From: Nymphaea colorata
Lineage: Eukaryota; Streptophyta; Magnoliopsida; Nymphaeales; Nymphaeaceae
Assembly: GCF_008831285.2 (NCBI RefSeq)
Contig: NC_045142.1
Coordinates: 2,049,001 to 2,113,000, forward strand
Direction: 5' to 3'
DNA length: 64,000 nucleotides
The notes beneath the pieces were generated by a model, which saw only the letters and a list, made by a program, of their open reading frames with translations, ran no database searches and had not been told where the DNA came from. Positions 48,254 through 61,100 of the stretch are shown here, in pieces (positions within the stretch are counted from its first letter, which is position 1; each line of letters starts with the position of its first letter). The translations under genes were made by a program, and so were the position numbers.

Positions 48254-51200
48254 TCACTGGCAGCCACTCCATCGAGCCCAATCAACAAACTGCATTCCAC
48301 CATATATATTGTTGGCAAATCGCACTCCAACAGTAAAAGCCAACGCAACAGGAGGGACTTGTCGAGCCAGCGGCGACCCCTCAACCACACGTTCTAGGCC
48401 ATTCACTATCTGATAACGAGTGTTAGAAGAGACTGCAAGGAAGACACCTGTAACATCCCAAGTAGCCATATTAGCATTTCAAACACAAATTATTTTTCAG
48501 GGACAAGTAGAGGAACATGTCTTAATGTGCACTAGAATGGAAAAGGAGAGCATGAATGCCAGAGAAGAGAATATTAAAGACGACCATATCAGTCAGCGAT
48601 TCCTATGACATTAACACAAGAAAATAGAATAAATGAGATTGAAGAGTAATAAGGACACATACCCCAAAGAGCTGCACTTTTGACAAGAGGTGGTACAGGT
48701 ATGTCATGTTCAGATGATTTAATTTGCCTGATAAGAGGAAAATGACATTCAGTGACAGGCCATCATTTCAAATCAAAGCCATAACCTACAAGGAACGATC
48801 AAAGTAAACACCAAGAAGGCTTTTATGCTTCTTAAGGTACTAATGACAAGTCGGCTTGCTGGGTTTAAATACATCTCATCGTCCACATTTTTGCCTTGAT
48901 CAACGAAAACTAAGTAAACCTTCCTGCAGATTTTGCCTCCTCTCTTCATATAACAAATCATTAAATCATTCTATATAGTTTTTTAGTGCATTTAATTTTT
49001 TGCAATGAGTTTATAATTCATAAGCTTCTACACAATCTGACATTATTATAGTCACGTGTAACTACCCAGCAAAATTTGAACCTTAATCATGTCACATGAT
49101 GTCTAGATTTTATTGGAAGATTAGGCTGCATTAGAAGCGGCTTAAAATCCTAAGCAGCGCTCAAATAACTGGTGGACCTAGATTTCAATCTCAACCAAGG
49201 GATTAGCCAGGACTTTGATTTCCTTGGATGTTTGCCTATTTATGACATACAAGAGCTACTTCCATAGTTCGCAATTAATTTGCAATAATTTCTGAAATTC
49301 CATTGGAACAACTGAATGGAATAATGTACCCCCACAGAAAATTATAAAATTTCATTAGCTTGAATCTCATAGTCCATATAAACAATACAGACCATACTAA
49401 CATGATAAGCAGTAAAACATATACTTGACGGCATAAACAAAGGACAAAGATATCCTGATTTTGATGCTATAAAACATAAAACAGATTCATACCGTTTGGC
49501 AGTCATGATCATATTTGCAATGCCTTGGCCAATAATTCCACATACAAATCCAACTGATGCATACATCACTCCCTGCATTAATTGTATATAAACAGGATAT
49601 TACTTCCAAACAATTGAATCAGCCCTAAAGTATGTCAAAAATAGTGAAATACAAGCATCTAAGAACATATGATTCCTGATGAGTGGAACATAGCATGAAG
49701 CCAAAAGACGAAAGACGAGCAGAAAAAAGGAGATGATGACAGACAAATAAAAAGCAATATAAACAAAAAGAAAAGGAGGCACACAAACGGCACCTTGTAA
49801 AAGAATGTGCCGATCCTTTGTTGGACTGAAAATCTACACCCAGGTCTTTCAGCCTCAAAAACACTGCATAAGAAGGAATAAGAAGCAATCTGTTAAGGAA
49901 TAAGAAGCAATTTGTTAAGATACTGTACTTCAATATGCAAGCGAAGGTGAATTAGTCCAAGAATCCACAATATAAAAAATGTGAGAAAACTAACAAGATC
50001 AACATAACCAGAATGCGGACTAATAGAAGTAAACAAAAGTATCATTTTATTTGGATATAGTTGTTCATCTCCAACAAATTCACAAATAATCTTACACATA
50101 TTTGGATGACTTATTGGTACAAATGCTGACAGATTGTAACCCTAATATTTCCCAGTCAACACAAATAGATAAAACAAGGTATGGCAGTTTTTCCTGTTAT
50201 ATAAAATAATGAATAAACAACTCAATGGTCAGCCACTCTAACAATGACACTTGTACCACCAAATTGTTGGTGTTATAAAAGTTGTAGCCTTGCTGACCTA
50301 ATATATGTTTCTTACTTAAAAATAATCATAAAATCACATCTACAATGTCATACTACAAAAAAGAAAGAACACTTTATTTTGTGATCCATTGTTGTCTGGA
50401 TTTGTCACAAACATTGTCATTTTTAAAAAGATACATATCGCATTAAAGCCAGGAAAATGAGATAAAATGGAAAAAAAAAAGAGATAGCTTAGAGAAAAAA
50501 CCAAAGGAAAAATATTGTGCTTTTTTCACATTTCATATATATATACATACATACATACATATATATATATATATATGAGATTGCTTTTAATATTTTTTTA
50601 TTAATGTTTGTGTAAGAATATTACTATAAAAAAGTCAATTATTCTTTATATTTTTTTAGTTTTGGAATTCCAAAAGTTGCCCCAAAAAAACAAACTTCCT
50701 GATTAATACTTGAGAAAAACATTGCCAATACATCCCGGGAAAGATATTCATGTCAATGTTACATATACACAAACACACACGCTGAGAGAGAGAAACACAC
50801 GCACAACTAACAACAATTTTTACAATCTGTTGCACTATGCTCTGGCTTAAAAGGCAAAGGTTATCATCTTCAGAGTAATTGACACTTTGCACTTGATGCT
50901 TTCAATGTGGCACAAGGCACATGCTAGAGTCTGGACTTACTTTTAATTAGACATATTAGAATCCTAAGTTGTATTATGTTGATAGGCCTGGTAATAGCAC
51001 TTTCATCTCACGTGTCATTATCAATATGGTCATGAATGGTATTTGGAGATGCTCACATACCATTTACATTTACAGTAGATCACTGAACATTATTGTTACA
51101 TTATGCTTCCCATACCAGACACCACCAGGCAGTCAGATAGATACCATAAAGAAAGGCTAAATGCCATGTTAAGGTCACAGTCCCCATTATAAAAAGCGAA

Positions 51201-52957
51201 CCTCATCTGCCTCTTTCATCAAACAATATGGTATATTAAGTTCTATCAATATACTAGACAAAGATCAGGCCAAAGATGTCAATGAATCAGGTTTGGATCT
51301 CAAACCCAAATCTTAATGATCAGCTTGAGTAAAACACGTAGGTCCTCACTTCTCAATAACGAGGTCTAGGTTTCTGTTATCCCAATTAAAACTTTTTGTT
51401 GGCATCTGAACTAAGACTGGATGGATAAACATGCTCAAAAACATATGAAATACATCCAATTAACTAAATACTGAATTTCTTATTGTATCTTTTCACCTGA
51501 TTCTAATCCAAACTTGAACATGACTAGAATACAACCAATCAGGATAGATTCCGACTCCAAACCTAGTCCGACTCTTTTACTTCCTTGGCTAAGTTTAAGC
51601 TGATTCTGCAGCCTGATATTGTTAATATGGTTAGCCTGGTCTCCAATTCAAACGATGAAACTCTAAAAGCATGTGCGACTCATGGAAGGTAACATGAGAA
51701 CTAAAGCTTCAAACCTAAAAATACATATGACTACCATTCACTAATACATAGTCCATACTTGTAAAAAAAGGATGATGTAAGTTACAGGTTGAAACACATG
51801 ATACGGACCTACTAGGCAGAGCTCCACAAGTACGTTGTATTCCACCAAGGAAACCTTTAGCCACAGGTGGTCGTCCGAAGCGAACATATGGTGCGAGCAT
51901 ACCAACAAGAGCAATATCAACTACGATACCAACCAGAAGATCGGCAAGATAAAGCTCGAATTCTTGCCAGAAGTCCTTTCCCCTCTTCTGAACTTCAGCA
52001 AACGTTGCACAAGAAGAGTCTATAACTATCTGTTTCAGGGAAATCATCAAAATCTCAAGTTACGCCTCCAACATTATATTGACCAGTAACATCATGCAGT
52101 CTATCATTCCATCAGCTGAGACTCGACATTAAGAACATAATACGACAAGCCTACCTCAGTTCCCACTTTGAATAGGAATGCAGGGTCTGCGAGCATCCTG
52201 TTTCGAAGCATTCCACAAGATTGAATTGCTCTACCAAGAGGCCAAACTGACCCCTATATTATAAAAAAGAAGTGTGAAGTTCAGTTAATGCTTGAGGAAA
52301 ATAATCACCGTTAATAGCATTCGAGGAGGAGGAAAAACTAAAAAGTAGAAAAGTAGGCAAGAAAAACCAAAAAGTCACCTGCAGATCCAAGTATCTGGAA
52401 AGAATGATCTTACGGATGCCGACCGTCTTCGCTGCCTCCAACATGTCAGCAGGGAGAGTCGCTCCTCGGGCTTGAATTTCCCTCATCACCTCATCAAACT
52501 TCAGAATCGGCCCGAATTCTTCCATATCCTCGTCACCCTTGTCAAATTCCCCACCATCGCCATCATCCCTTCCGCCCCCTCCTCCACTTCCCTCTCCACC
52601 ATCACCACCCACACCGCCAAATGAGCCTCCACCATGCCCATTGTCAACCTCCAGCTTTTTCTGCAACACTATTTGTTCATCCTTCACCATAAATCCGTCA
52701 GAAGATGAAGCACCTTCAACCTTCTTAGGGGTCACCACATCTACTGCTTCTTTCTGCACGCTCATTTCGCTCCTCACACTAAAACTCTGAACCCGAACCC
52801 TGGACCTGCACTCCTGTCCTGAAACTAAAGTTACTCCATTCTGCATGCGTCTAAATCCCGCCGGTAAGCTAAATCCTAGCAAATTAAATTCCCGATTGCT
52901 CTGTAAGCTCCCGAATTCGGCTGAAGCCAACCCGAACCTCAGTGAAGAAACCGCCAT
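48254..52957 (-). CDS. RETICULATA (DUF3411), plastid envelope protein, seven coding exons, 435 aa
   Basis: Coding exons on the minus strand: 52957-52379, 52253-52155, 52029-51809, 49863-49794, 49572-49493, 48727-48663, 48447-48254 (stop TGA). Introns are GT-AG and the summed length is 1,308 bp, in phase. Residues 1-~60 are Ser/Arg-rich and nearly free of acids, a plastid transit peptide. Residues 107-136 are a Gly/Asp-rich linker, as in the Arabidopsis protein. The DUF3411 domain follows, with GSVWPLGRAIQSCGMLRNRM, a membrane segment at about 253-275 (ADLLVGIVVDIALVGMLAPY), GFVCGIIGQGIANMIM, and a C-terminal LAFTVGVRFANNIYGGMQF then WARWSGCQ. Arabidopsis RE/LCD1 mutants have pale, low-density mesophyll with dark veins; the molecular activity is unknown. 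Length is close to the Arabidopsis protein (about 430 aa). Confidence 0.94.
49869..49919. repeat. Short tandem repeat in RETICULATA intron 3
   Basis: Two copies of a ~24-bp unit containing GGAATAAGAAGCAAT and TGTTAAG lie just upstream of the exon-4 acceptor at 49864. Confidence 0.8.
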
Positions 52958-53640
52958 TAATCAGGACTCAGAAACACGATCCAAATCACAACCTTCTTGA
53001 AGGATTCCTGTTTGGTAACGCCACACACTATCCACAGCCCACAGAATCAATATAACAAAAGGAAACAACCTCGAGTTAAGTCGACGGATAACCTAGAACG
53101 ATCAACGGAAACTAATGTCTCGTAAATGACGACCCGTAGCACTATATAGCCTACAGCTAGCTTTCAACCACTCGAGGAAAAATGCAGCAGCCGAGTGGAA
53201 AATAACCGAGTTTTCAGATGGACAGAGTGAGAAAGAACGTTCGTTTCCCTGGTATTCCCGCGTCGGTCCCTCGGCTAAGGCGTAACAAAAGGCGCTGGAG
53301 ATTCTCCTCGATTCCGGAAAATGAGAATGGCAGAAAACCCAGTCCGGCTGCTATTGCGCCGTCGGATCCACAACTTGACAGCAGAAAAAGTAGGCAGTCA
53401 AATTCGCCGGAGATCCGATTCCCACTCTCAAGGAGAAAGGGGCTTCGCCGGGAAACCGCTAGGATATCTGGTTCGAGACGAGAGGCGGCCTCCAGTCCCC
53501 AATCTCGAAGAAGGCGGGGAAGGGCACGCCGTATAAGTAGGGAAGATCTTCAGTTAGGGTCTCCTTCTTTATGCTTAATTACAGAAAAGCGCCGTCACAT
53601 TCCTAGCTTTTTATGACTACCACCTGACGCCGAAAAAAAA
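52958..53640 (-). promoter_or_regulatory. RETICULATA upstream region
   Basis: A GC-richer stretch next to the RE start that probably holds its leader and promoter. A plus-strand frame at 53218-53616 (Arg/Ser-rich, no known domain) is most likely chance within this GC-rich DNA. No unambiguous TATA box on the minus strand. Confidence 0.35.
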
Positions 53641-56322
53641 AATCGTTATTGCTTAAAAGGCAACATTTTTTATCTTTTTCGCATGTTCCTTTTTATTTAT
53701 AATATTTATTAGTTTCGATAAAAAATAATGGACATTGCTGCTGTTCTTCTCAATTTCACTGAGCTCTTTCTTGAATCCGATGAAAGGTAACCTTCTCGTT
53801 TGACAATTCACAAAATTGTGAGGACTGTCTTGAAATTTCCATAAATATGACGTAGCTTTTAGGATTATGACTTGAAGCTCAGGCTCAATCACAAGTGGAG
53901 GAAGCACGGAAGAGAAGACGTTGACAGATCAGTGGTATTTCAGTCATTTTGTAAAATTCGAAAATCCGGACCCAAATCGAGATTTGATCCGGCCTGTTTG
54001 GCACATCCACGTGGTGGCATATGGCTTACGTTGGGATTCGGGAAATCTCGTTAAGGATCCGATCCATTCCGTTTCTTTCAGCAAGCGTGGGTCTTGTTCT
54101 TCGCAATTGGGTTTGGATACGACTAACGCGAACCAGATCCGAATATCGTTTGGATCTCCGTGGGCCTGGATGGCCTTCGCTGACGAACGTTTTGCTATGC
54201 CGACGGATCATTCAACAAATTCAGTCAGCTTCACCTACTTCGGGTTTGGTCACTAGTTGACAAATCCGTCCTTTTCCTTCCTTTTTTATTTTATCCTCTT
54301 CCTATGTTCACGTTATTTTGGTTTAAAACGGCACGAATTATATCATACTCAAATATGTAATATATCATTAAGCCACCTTTTTTGCTATAAAACTTCACTA
54401 GCGAAGATAAACTTGCTCTTGATGATTGCATCTGCCATTCAAGTGGTGTTTGATAACATCGGATTTTATATTCAAGGTTAATCTAAATCATGTTATGTGA
54501 GATTTAGTGTACCAATAAATAGGAATTCGGCCGCATGGATATAAGGGAAAGAAGGCAAGACTTTATATCCCAGGACTATAAATCTTTGGTGATTAGAAAT
54601 TACTGCAGATCTCATGTTTGTAGTATAATATTATTTCGTCCTCAACGTCTTTTGAACCTCAAAAACCTTATGTCAAACGAACATTTTTTTGTTCTACTAT
54701 AGGAAAAGGGGAGGAAATTTAAGCTAAAGACAGCATTTTTCGATTATATTAACTCTTAAATCATGTTAAGATGATGGCTTTTAATTTCATAAAAGCTTGG
54801 TTTAGTAAAAGTCCATTTTTTTAATCGGTTTCAGAAGCATGGCTTGTTTGTTTGTTTTTTTTTAACATTTATTTTTGCTTTTTGTATTTTGTTTTTAAAT
54901 TGCGGTTGTAATAGTTGCAAATTGATTTAGTTGAGTCGCTTAACTTTGTCTAATGCTGACTGAATTCATAAAATATGTGAACAAACCACTTACCATGCGG
55001 CGATAATTAGACTTTCGGGTATTTACAAACGAAAATATCGTGGCTGATCGTAACGTTCTAATTCTACCCACCCCTTTCTTTTTCAATCCAAACCAGTTGG
55101 GGAAGTCTGCGGTCAAAGCGCTCACCAACTCAAGGGTCAAACCAACCACCTACCCAACCCACAAAGCTGGCTTTAGTTCACATCTTGCTACGAAGGGACC
55201 CATGCTAAAGGGACATCTCATCTGTTGCTTTGCGAAGATCAATTCGAAGAGTGGAACTTCATGGCTGCTTCATAGTGAGTCTTTAAATCGCATAATATCG
55301 AAAAAAAAAAAAATCAATTTCGTCTTGAGAGCGTTGTATAACTGATCGAGCCAACAACCATCTTCATTTCATGTGGTCAATTACATTATCGCAGGTCGAG
55401 CATTACACAAATTATATGTACATTGCGTTCACATCAAGTCCTAATGTCAACAAATATAGGATACCATATGTAAATTGAAACATAATAGAGGCACCACCTC
55501 GATGCATTGAAACAAGGTCTGGTACCTTACGAGAATAGAAGGAAGGGTGAGGACTTCAATTCCCTAGTTTGGTAGTATGATTAAATATTTCTATTGCTTG
55601 CCCAATTATACCTTCCACCTACTTGTATTAAGTTTTAAAAATTGAATTATTAGGTCCATTTTTCATAACTAAAAATCAATAAAAGGATGTATGATGTATG
55701 GGTTGGCGCACTGGTTGGGGGCGGGTTCAATAGGTGGTCGGTTTTTGTTTCGGACATCAATTATATATGCTGCAAAATAGGTCTACTAACTTGCACGTTG
55801 ACGCATGACGATAGTAACACCCTAAAACACCAAAAGTATGTCCTATATATTTGAAAGATAAAAGGTTGGGTCGGGCTTCTGCCTTATTTTGGACAGTGGA
55901 AAACCCTGTTTTGTCAATGTTGTGGATGGGTTCAAATCAACAACTAGCTTCATCATTAAATTGACATGATGTTTTGTCAATGCATAGAGATTAACATGAC
56001 ATAGACCAGACCAGTTGTTGCTCAAGGTTTGGGGTTTTTTTATTTGTCTTGTTAGTAAGCCATTTTGCATTCAATGGCTACTTTGCATGAGCCCTTTTTT
56101 TGCTACCATTGAGTTTTAATAGTTTTGTTACATGTGTCATCATTCATAAGGTTTATGGCTCCACACCTTTGTTATTTCATGTCACATGTTTTTTTACAAT
56201 AAATATAAAATTACCAAACTCCAAACATAAGGGCCCATTTCATGGGCAGGATATTTCCTCTAGCCATGTAAACAAAGTTAAAACTTTTGAAAATTTTTAC
56301 TGTTCATCAAACTTGGGATAAA
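53641..56322. other. Intergenic stretch without a recognised gene
   Basis: AT-rich, with a few short frames (for example 53921-54256) lacking domain matches or codon structure I recognise. No clear transposon ends found. Confidence 0.45.
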
Positions 56323-56489
56323 AAAAAGTGAATGTTGAGTTGGTTTTCATAAAGTTTTTTTTTTTCGAAAATTTCTTTTCATTTCAAGGGGTGGAAAAAT
56401 TCAGGATGAAAAGTTACTTTTGGATTCTCAAACAACGCTTAATTCAACTATTTTGTTTTTTCTTATTTTATTCTTATCAAGCTTAAAAT

Positions 56490-56520
<31 letters not shown>

Positions 56521-56821
56521 ATATATATATGTATATATATATAAACACAAAATAACGTATATTAATTCCATAATATAGAGGAATATGACACCAAACACAC
56601 AAACATCCAGCTGAAAGTAATTTAGTTCATATTAGTAGCTATATATATACATAAAAAGTGAATGTTGAGTTGGTTTTCATAAAGTTTTTTTTTTTTCCGA
56701 AAATTGCTTTTCATTTCAAGGGGTGGAAAAATTCAGGATGAAAAGTTACTTTTGGATTCTCAAACAACGCTTAATTCAACTATTTTGTTTTTTCTTATTT
56801 TATTCTTGTCAAGCTTAAAAT

Positions 56822-56852
<31 letters not shown>

Positions 56853-57334
56853 GTATATATATATATAAACACAAAATAACGTATATTAATTCCATAATAT
56901 AGAGGAATATGACACCAAACACACAAACATCGAGCTGAAAGTAATTTAGTTCATATTAGTAGCTATATACATACATAAAAAGTGAATGTTGAGTTGGTTT
57001 TCATAAAGTTTTTTTTTTGAATATGACACCAAACACACAAACATCCAGCTGAAAGTAATTTAGTTCATATTAGTAGCTATATATATACATAAAAAGTGAA
57101 TGTTGAGTTGGTTTTCATAAAGTTTTTTTTTTTTCGAAAATTGCTTTTCATTTCAAGGGGTGGAAAAATTCAGGATGAAAAGTTACTTTTGGATTCTCAA
57201 ACAACGCTTAATTCAACTATTTTGTTTTTTCTTATTTTATTCTTATCAAGCTTAAAAATCTATTTCCTCAAACATAAACCCAAATACAACAAGCACACAG
57301 AGGTTCATATATATATATATATATACAAACACAA

Positions 57335-57386
<52 letters not shown>

Positions 57387-57479
57387 ACAAAATAACGTAG
57401 ATTAATTCCATAATATAGAGGAATATGACACCAAACACACAAACATCCAGCTGAAAGTAATTTAATTCATATTAGTAGC

Positions 57480-57490
<11 letters not shown>
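56323..57490. repeat. Tandem array of a ~330-bp unit, four copies (one internally deleted)
   Basis: Units begin AAAAAGTGAATGTTGAGTTG at about 56323, 56653, 56977 and 57091. Each carries CAAGGGGTGGAAAAATTCAGG, a CT/TA microsatellite and AATATGACACCAAACACAC, and ends AGTAGCTATATATA. The third copy lacks the middle and is 114 bp; the fourth has an expanded TA tract near 57346-57382. Copies differ by very few substitutions, so amplification is recent. Confidence 0.93.
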
Positions 57491-57499
<9 letters not shown>

Positions 57500-57513
<14 letters not shown>

Positions 57514-58143
57514 GTTTCTAACTTCGCGACTGGTCCACACATATAAATGAATAGTGATCGTGACTATTCAAAGTCACTCAAGTAATTTAAAAGAGTTATT
57601 TGAATAAAAATAACTATCACTTATTTTTTTTATTTTTATTTGTTTTAAGGAAAGACCCTGACAAGTGAGTTCTGGGTCAAGCGCAGAAATATAAAAACAA
57701 TGATTTTAACCAATTTATTTCGAAGCTGATTTTTTTAACATTCTCTTTTTCACTTGATTTTTTTAACATTCGCATTTTCACTTTTTTGCTTACTTTTAGT
57801 TTTATTTAAACACATGTATCATTTCGACCGTATTATTTTAGTTTTACCCGCCGTTAATTGCCGGCTTAAAAGTCTCCATTGGATTTTTCACCGGATCGCG
57901 GGAGCGTCCAAAACTCTCGTGCCCGCTTCAGCACACTGCGTCGTTCAAGCTTATATCCGACAAGGGCAGAAGCAACTCTATTATTTACACAACATTTAAA
58001 AGATCCATTGATGTAATTATGGCCGACGCGAAGGATTGATTCCGTCAATGAGGGGAGAGAGAGGGCGGAAATCTTGTTTGGTTTTTGAAAAAGGGGGGAA
58101 GGAGGAGGTCGGTGGTGTTTTCAGGCAGGCGGGAGTGGTGGCC
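57500..58143 (+). promoter_or_regulatory. NEDD1 upstream region
   Basis: Lies between the tandem array and the NEDD1 start and becomes GC-rich after about 57850. No convincing TATA box was found, which fits a housekeeping cell-division gene. Confidence 0.35.
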
Positions 58144-61100
58144 ATGGCCGGTGGCCAAACCTTAGTGGCCGCGTGCGCCGGCGACACGGTGAAGATCTTT
58201 GATACCGCCGTCGACTGCGGCGATCCCTGCACTCTACAGTACTCTCCCTCCCCGGGCTTCTCCGTCAACTCCGTCAAATGGAACCATACCAGTATACCCT
58301 CTTTCTCTCTATGTCATTTCCGTTTCTCAGAGCTCCTGTACCTGATTGGTTGTTAATGCATCAAGATCCTCTTATTCTTTGCCTGTTTCGGTATTCTGAA
58401 CCCTTTAGTCGACTGATTTCCCCCCCTTTTTTATGACATCTCTGTTAATGGGACCAAGATGATAATTTCCGAAGTTCATCTTTAGGCGTCCGTATCTGAT
58501 AAATGATGAATGCATCTCGATCCGTTTTGTTTTCCAGTTCTTATGATTTTGATTTTGAGCTGTTTTTGATGAACTTGTTGACATGTCTAATTGTCTGGAT
58601 TTTTTGTTTAATTGTGTCCGTTTTCATATTGCTAGTTGGTTCTTGGAGTTATTGTCATAATGAAATCTGCATATGGCAGCTAAGCTCGATTTGCGAAAAG
58701 GAACCATCAGTATGGTGTAGTGTTCTGTGTTTTCAGCGACTGGAGTTCCGATATCATGAAGGCATAATTTTAGGGTGGAGAGTAGACTAATTTCCGAAAT
58801 ATCATTGTCAATGAACTGTTATCTTCGATGATGTGTTAGATACAATGTGGATTGTTAACACATGTGGAGAACTTCTCTGTTAAAAACTTAAATCACATCC
58901 ACGTTCTGTAAGCGAATGTACGAGCGTTTTTTTGACGATGGGTTATGGACGATCGAGTACCCTGTGCTGTTGGAGGGAAAAATATTCTCGATCGGTGGTT
59001 CTCCTTGTCCCCTTGAAATCATGGCACCAATTGAGGATTTCTTTGTGCTTCTTCAGTCACGAGGCATAGATTTTTCTTCTTTCTTCCTTTACATCATTTA
59101 TTTGTTACTCTCCCGGCGATGAGAAACAATGGGTGTGAATTGAATCCAAAACATGTCTATGTTGATAAATCAATGGTTTATATTTTATTGTCTCATAGAG
59201 CAATCTCCTATATGACAAGTACAACTTAGCAGGGTTAAGTATACTATCCATCCAACTTGTATGTGCACGTATCCTGCAAAAGCTGCAAAACCAAGTGGCA
59301 AGGACCACACTGTTGATGGCAACGGGTCACTTGAATTGCTTGTTTGATTTTTTAAATTAGCGTCCTGAGTTGATTGTTGAGAAGGAATATAAGCGTGGCT
59401 AGGAATTCACTAGTCGGCTTTAAGATATTGGCATGGTTAGAGATTAGTGGCTAGGACACTTGAAGCACCACTTGGATAAGTGGTTGGTTATATTATTGAT
59501 GATAACAGATGGAAAGCAGAGACTGGAACTCCATATGGACTTGACCTTAAAGTGAAGATGAAGGTAAATATCTAAGAAGCTTATTTATTGTTATGGTTCC
59601 TTCATCAAAATGCTCTCTTCAGAGGGAACTACACAATCAGGCATGCTGAAATTGATCATGTATCTTGATAACATATACTGAGGCTGATGATTTGAGTTCC
59701 ATAGAATGCAATTGGGCTTAGCATAAATGTGAGCAGATAAGTGGTGTGACGGGGAGAATCCTAAAGTCCTTAATAGTATCTACTTAATCTGATTAGGTCT
59801 CACTTCTTGTACATCAAAAGAAATCACAAATATTCAGCTTTCGATGTAGCAAATTGCGTTAAGATTAGTTGGATCATTTTGGCGATATTTTGGAGCCAGG
59901 TAATCTCCTTGACTTGAAGGCCAATGGTGTTAATTCCACATTACTTGTTGATGTTGATAACAAAAGGATTGCAATTTATCTTCTCCAGTGGTCAAAGCTG
60001 CAGGAGTTATGTATACTGAAATTCATTTCCTATGGTGTATTGTTCATGTGTGACCATAACGAATGGAGCCTACAAGAGAACATGTGCACCAAATAATATT
60101 TGTCACACAAGTAGGCAAAACATGGAGGCTTTATCTGAAAGTGGGACCTTTGGTTCTTCTAGTAGTTGATTTATTTGTTTGGGATGCATTTATGATTTAT
60201 GCGAAAGGGTTGGCTATCTAAAACAAAAATATATGCTTGAGATCCCTCAATTATAAGTTTATAACTGTACATTATGTGCTTTTAGTTGATGTCTGTTTTT
60301 TTTTTTTTGGTGCAAGAAAGATCTGAAGCAAAGTCGAATTCCTAAAGTCGCTTTTTCGGAAACCAGTTCCTATTACAATATCTACAGTATTCTGTTGTTG
60401 AAATGGTTTTAAGTTTTAACCAATATATTTGATTCTACATGCTTATAGTTTCCCTTTCCTAAATTATGGATTTAGCATCTTATTGAATCACCGATTAGGG
60501 AAGGCAGGAGTTGCATTAACATTTATACAATTCATGACTGCTTTTTAATGTTTGTGGCTCTTATATTCTTTAAGCCTATCTAGAATTTGAACTATTCTTA
60601 CCAGTTATTCTTTTTGCAATTCTCGATATTCACGCACATATGATTGGTTATTTGCTGTGAGACAAGCAACAATAAATGCACTGCACGTTAAAAGCATGTT
60701 TCTTTGTCGAGTTTTGTTTGCTTTAGTTTTTTTCTGTATTTTAATTCAAACTACCTAAGCATGTGCAGGACTAAGTTTTTGAAAGTTCTGCAGATTTAGT
60801 TGTGGCAAGTGCTGGAGATGATAAGAAAATTTCATTATGGAGAAAAAATGGACAAAGTTTGGGTACAATACAACCTTCTACCAGTGATATTGGAGATAAC
60901 ATTGATGTAAGAAGCTGTCTCACAATTATTTGTTCAAAACCAATTAGGTAATAGTTGGTGGATATAGATAGAATGACACCAATCCAATATTTTTCAAAAA
61001 AGTCATCACAATTTTGTTGATATTTTTATGAACTGATGTTTCTACAATTTCTGAGGCAATACCTGGTAATCTGGTATAGTTTTATTTTTTTTCCCCATAA

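Noticed and set aside
53218-53616. 132-codon Arg/Ser-rich plus-strand frame
   Set aside because: Sits in the GC-rich upstream region of RETICULATA on the other strand; no domain, no good promoter, and low-complexity composition.
53921-54260. 111-codon frame with overlapping frames on both strands
   Set aside because: No known domain, several equally long overlapping frames, no promoter or splice structure.
56323-57490. Tandem units considered as a CRISPR-like array
   Set aside because: Units are ~330 bp with internal microsatellites and no short repeat/unique spacer pattern; this is a plant tandem repeat.
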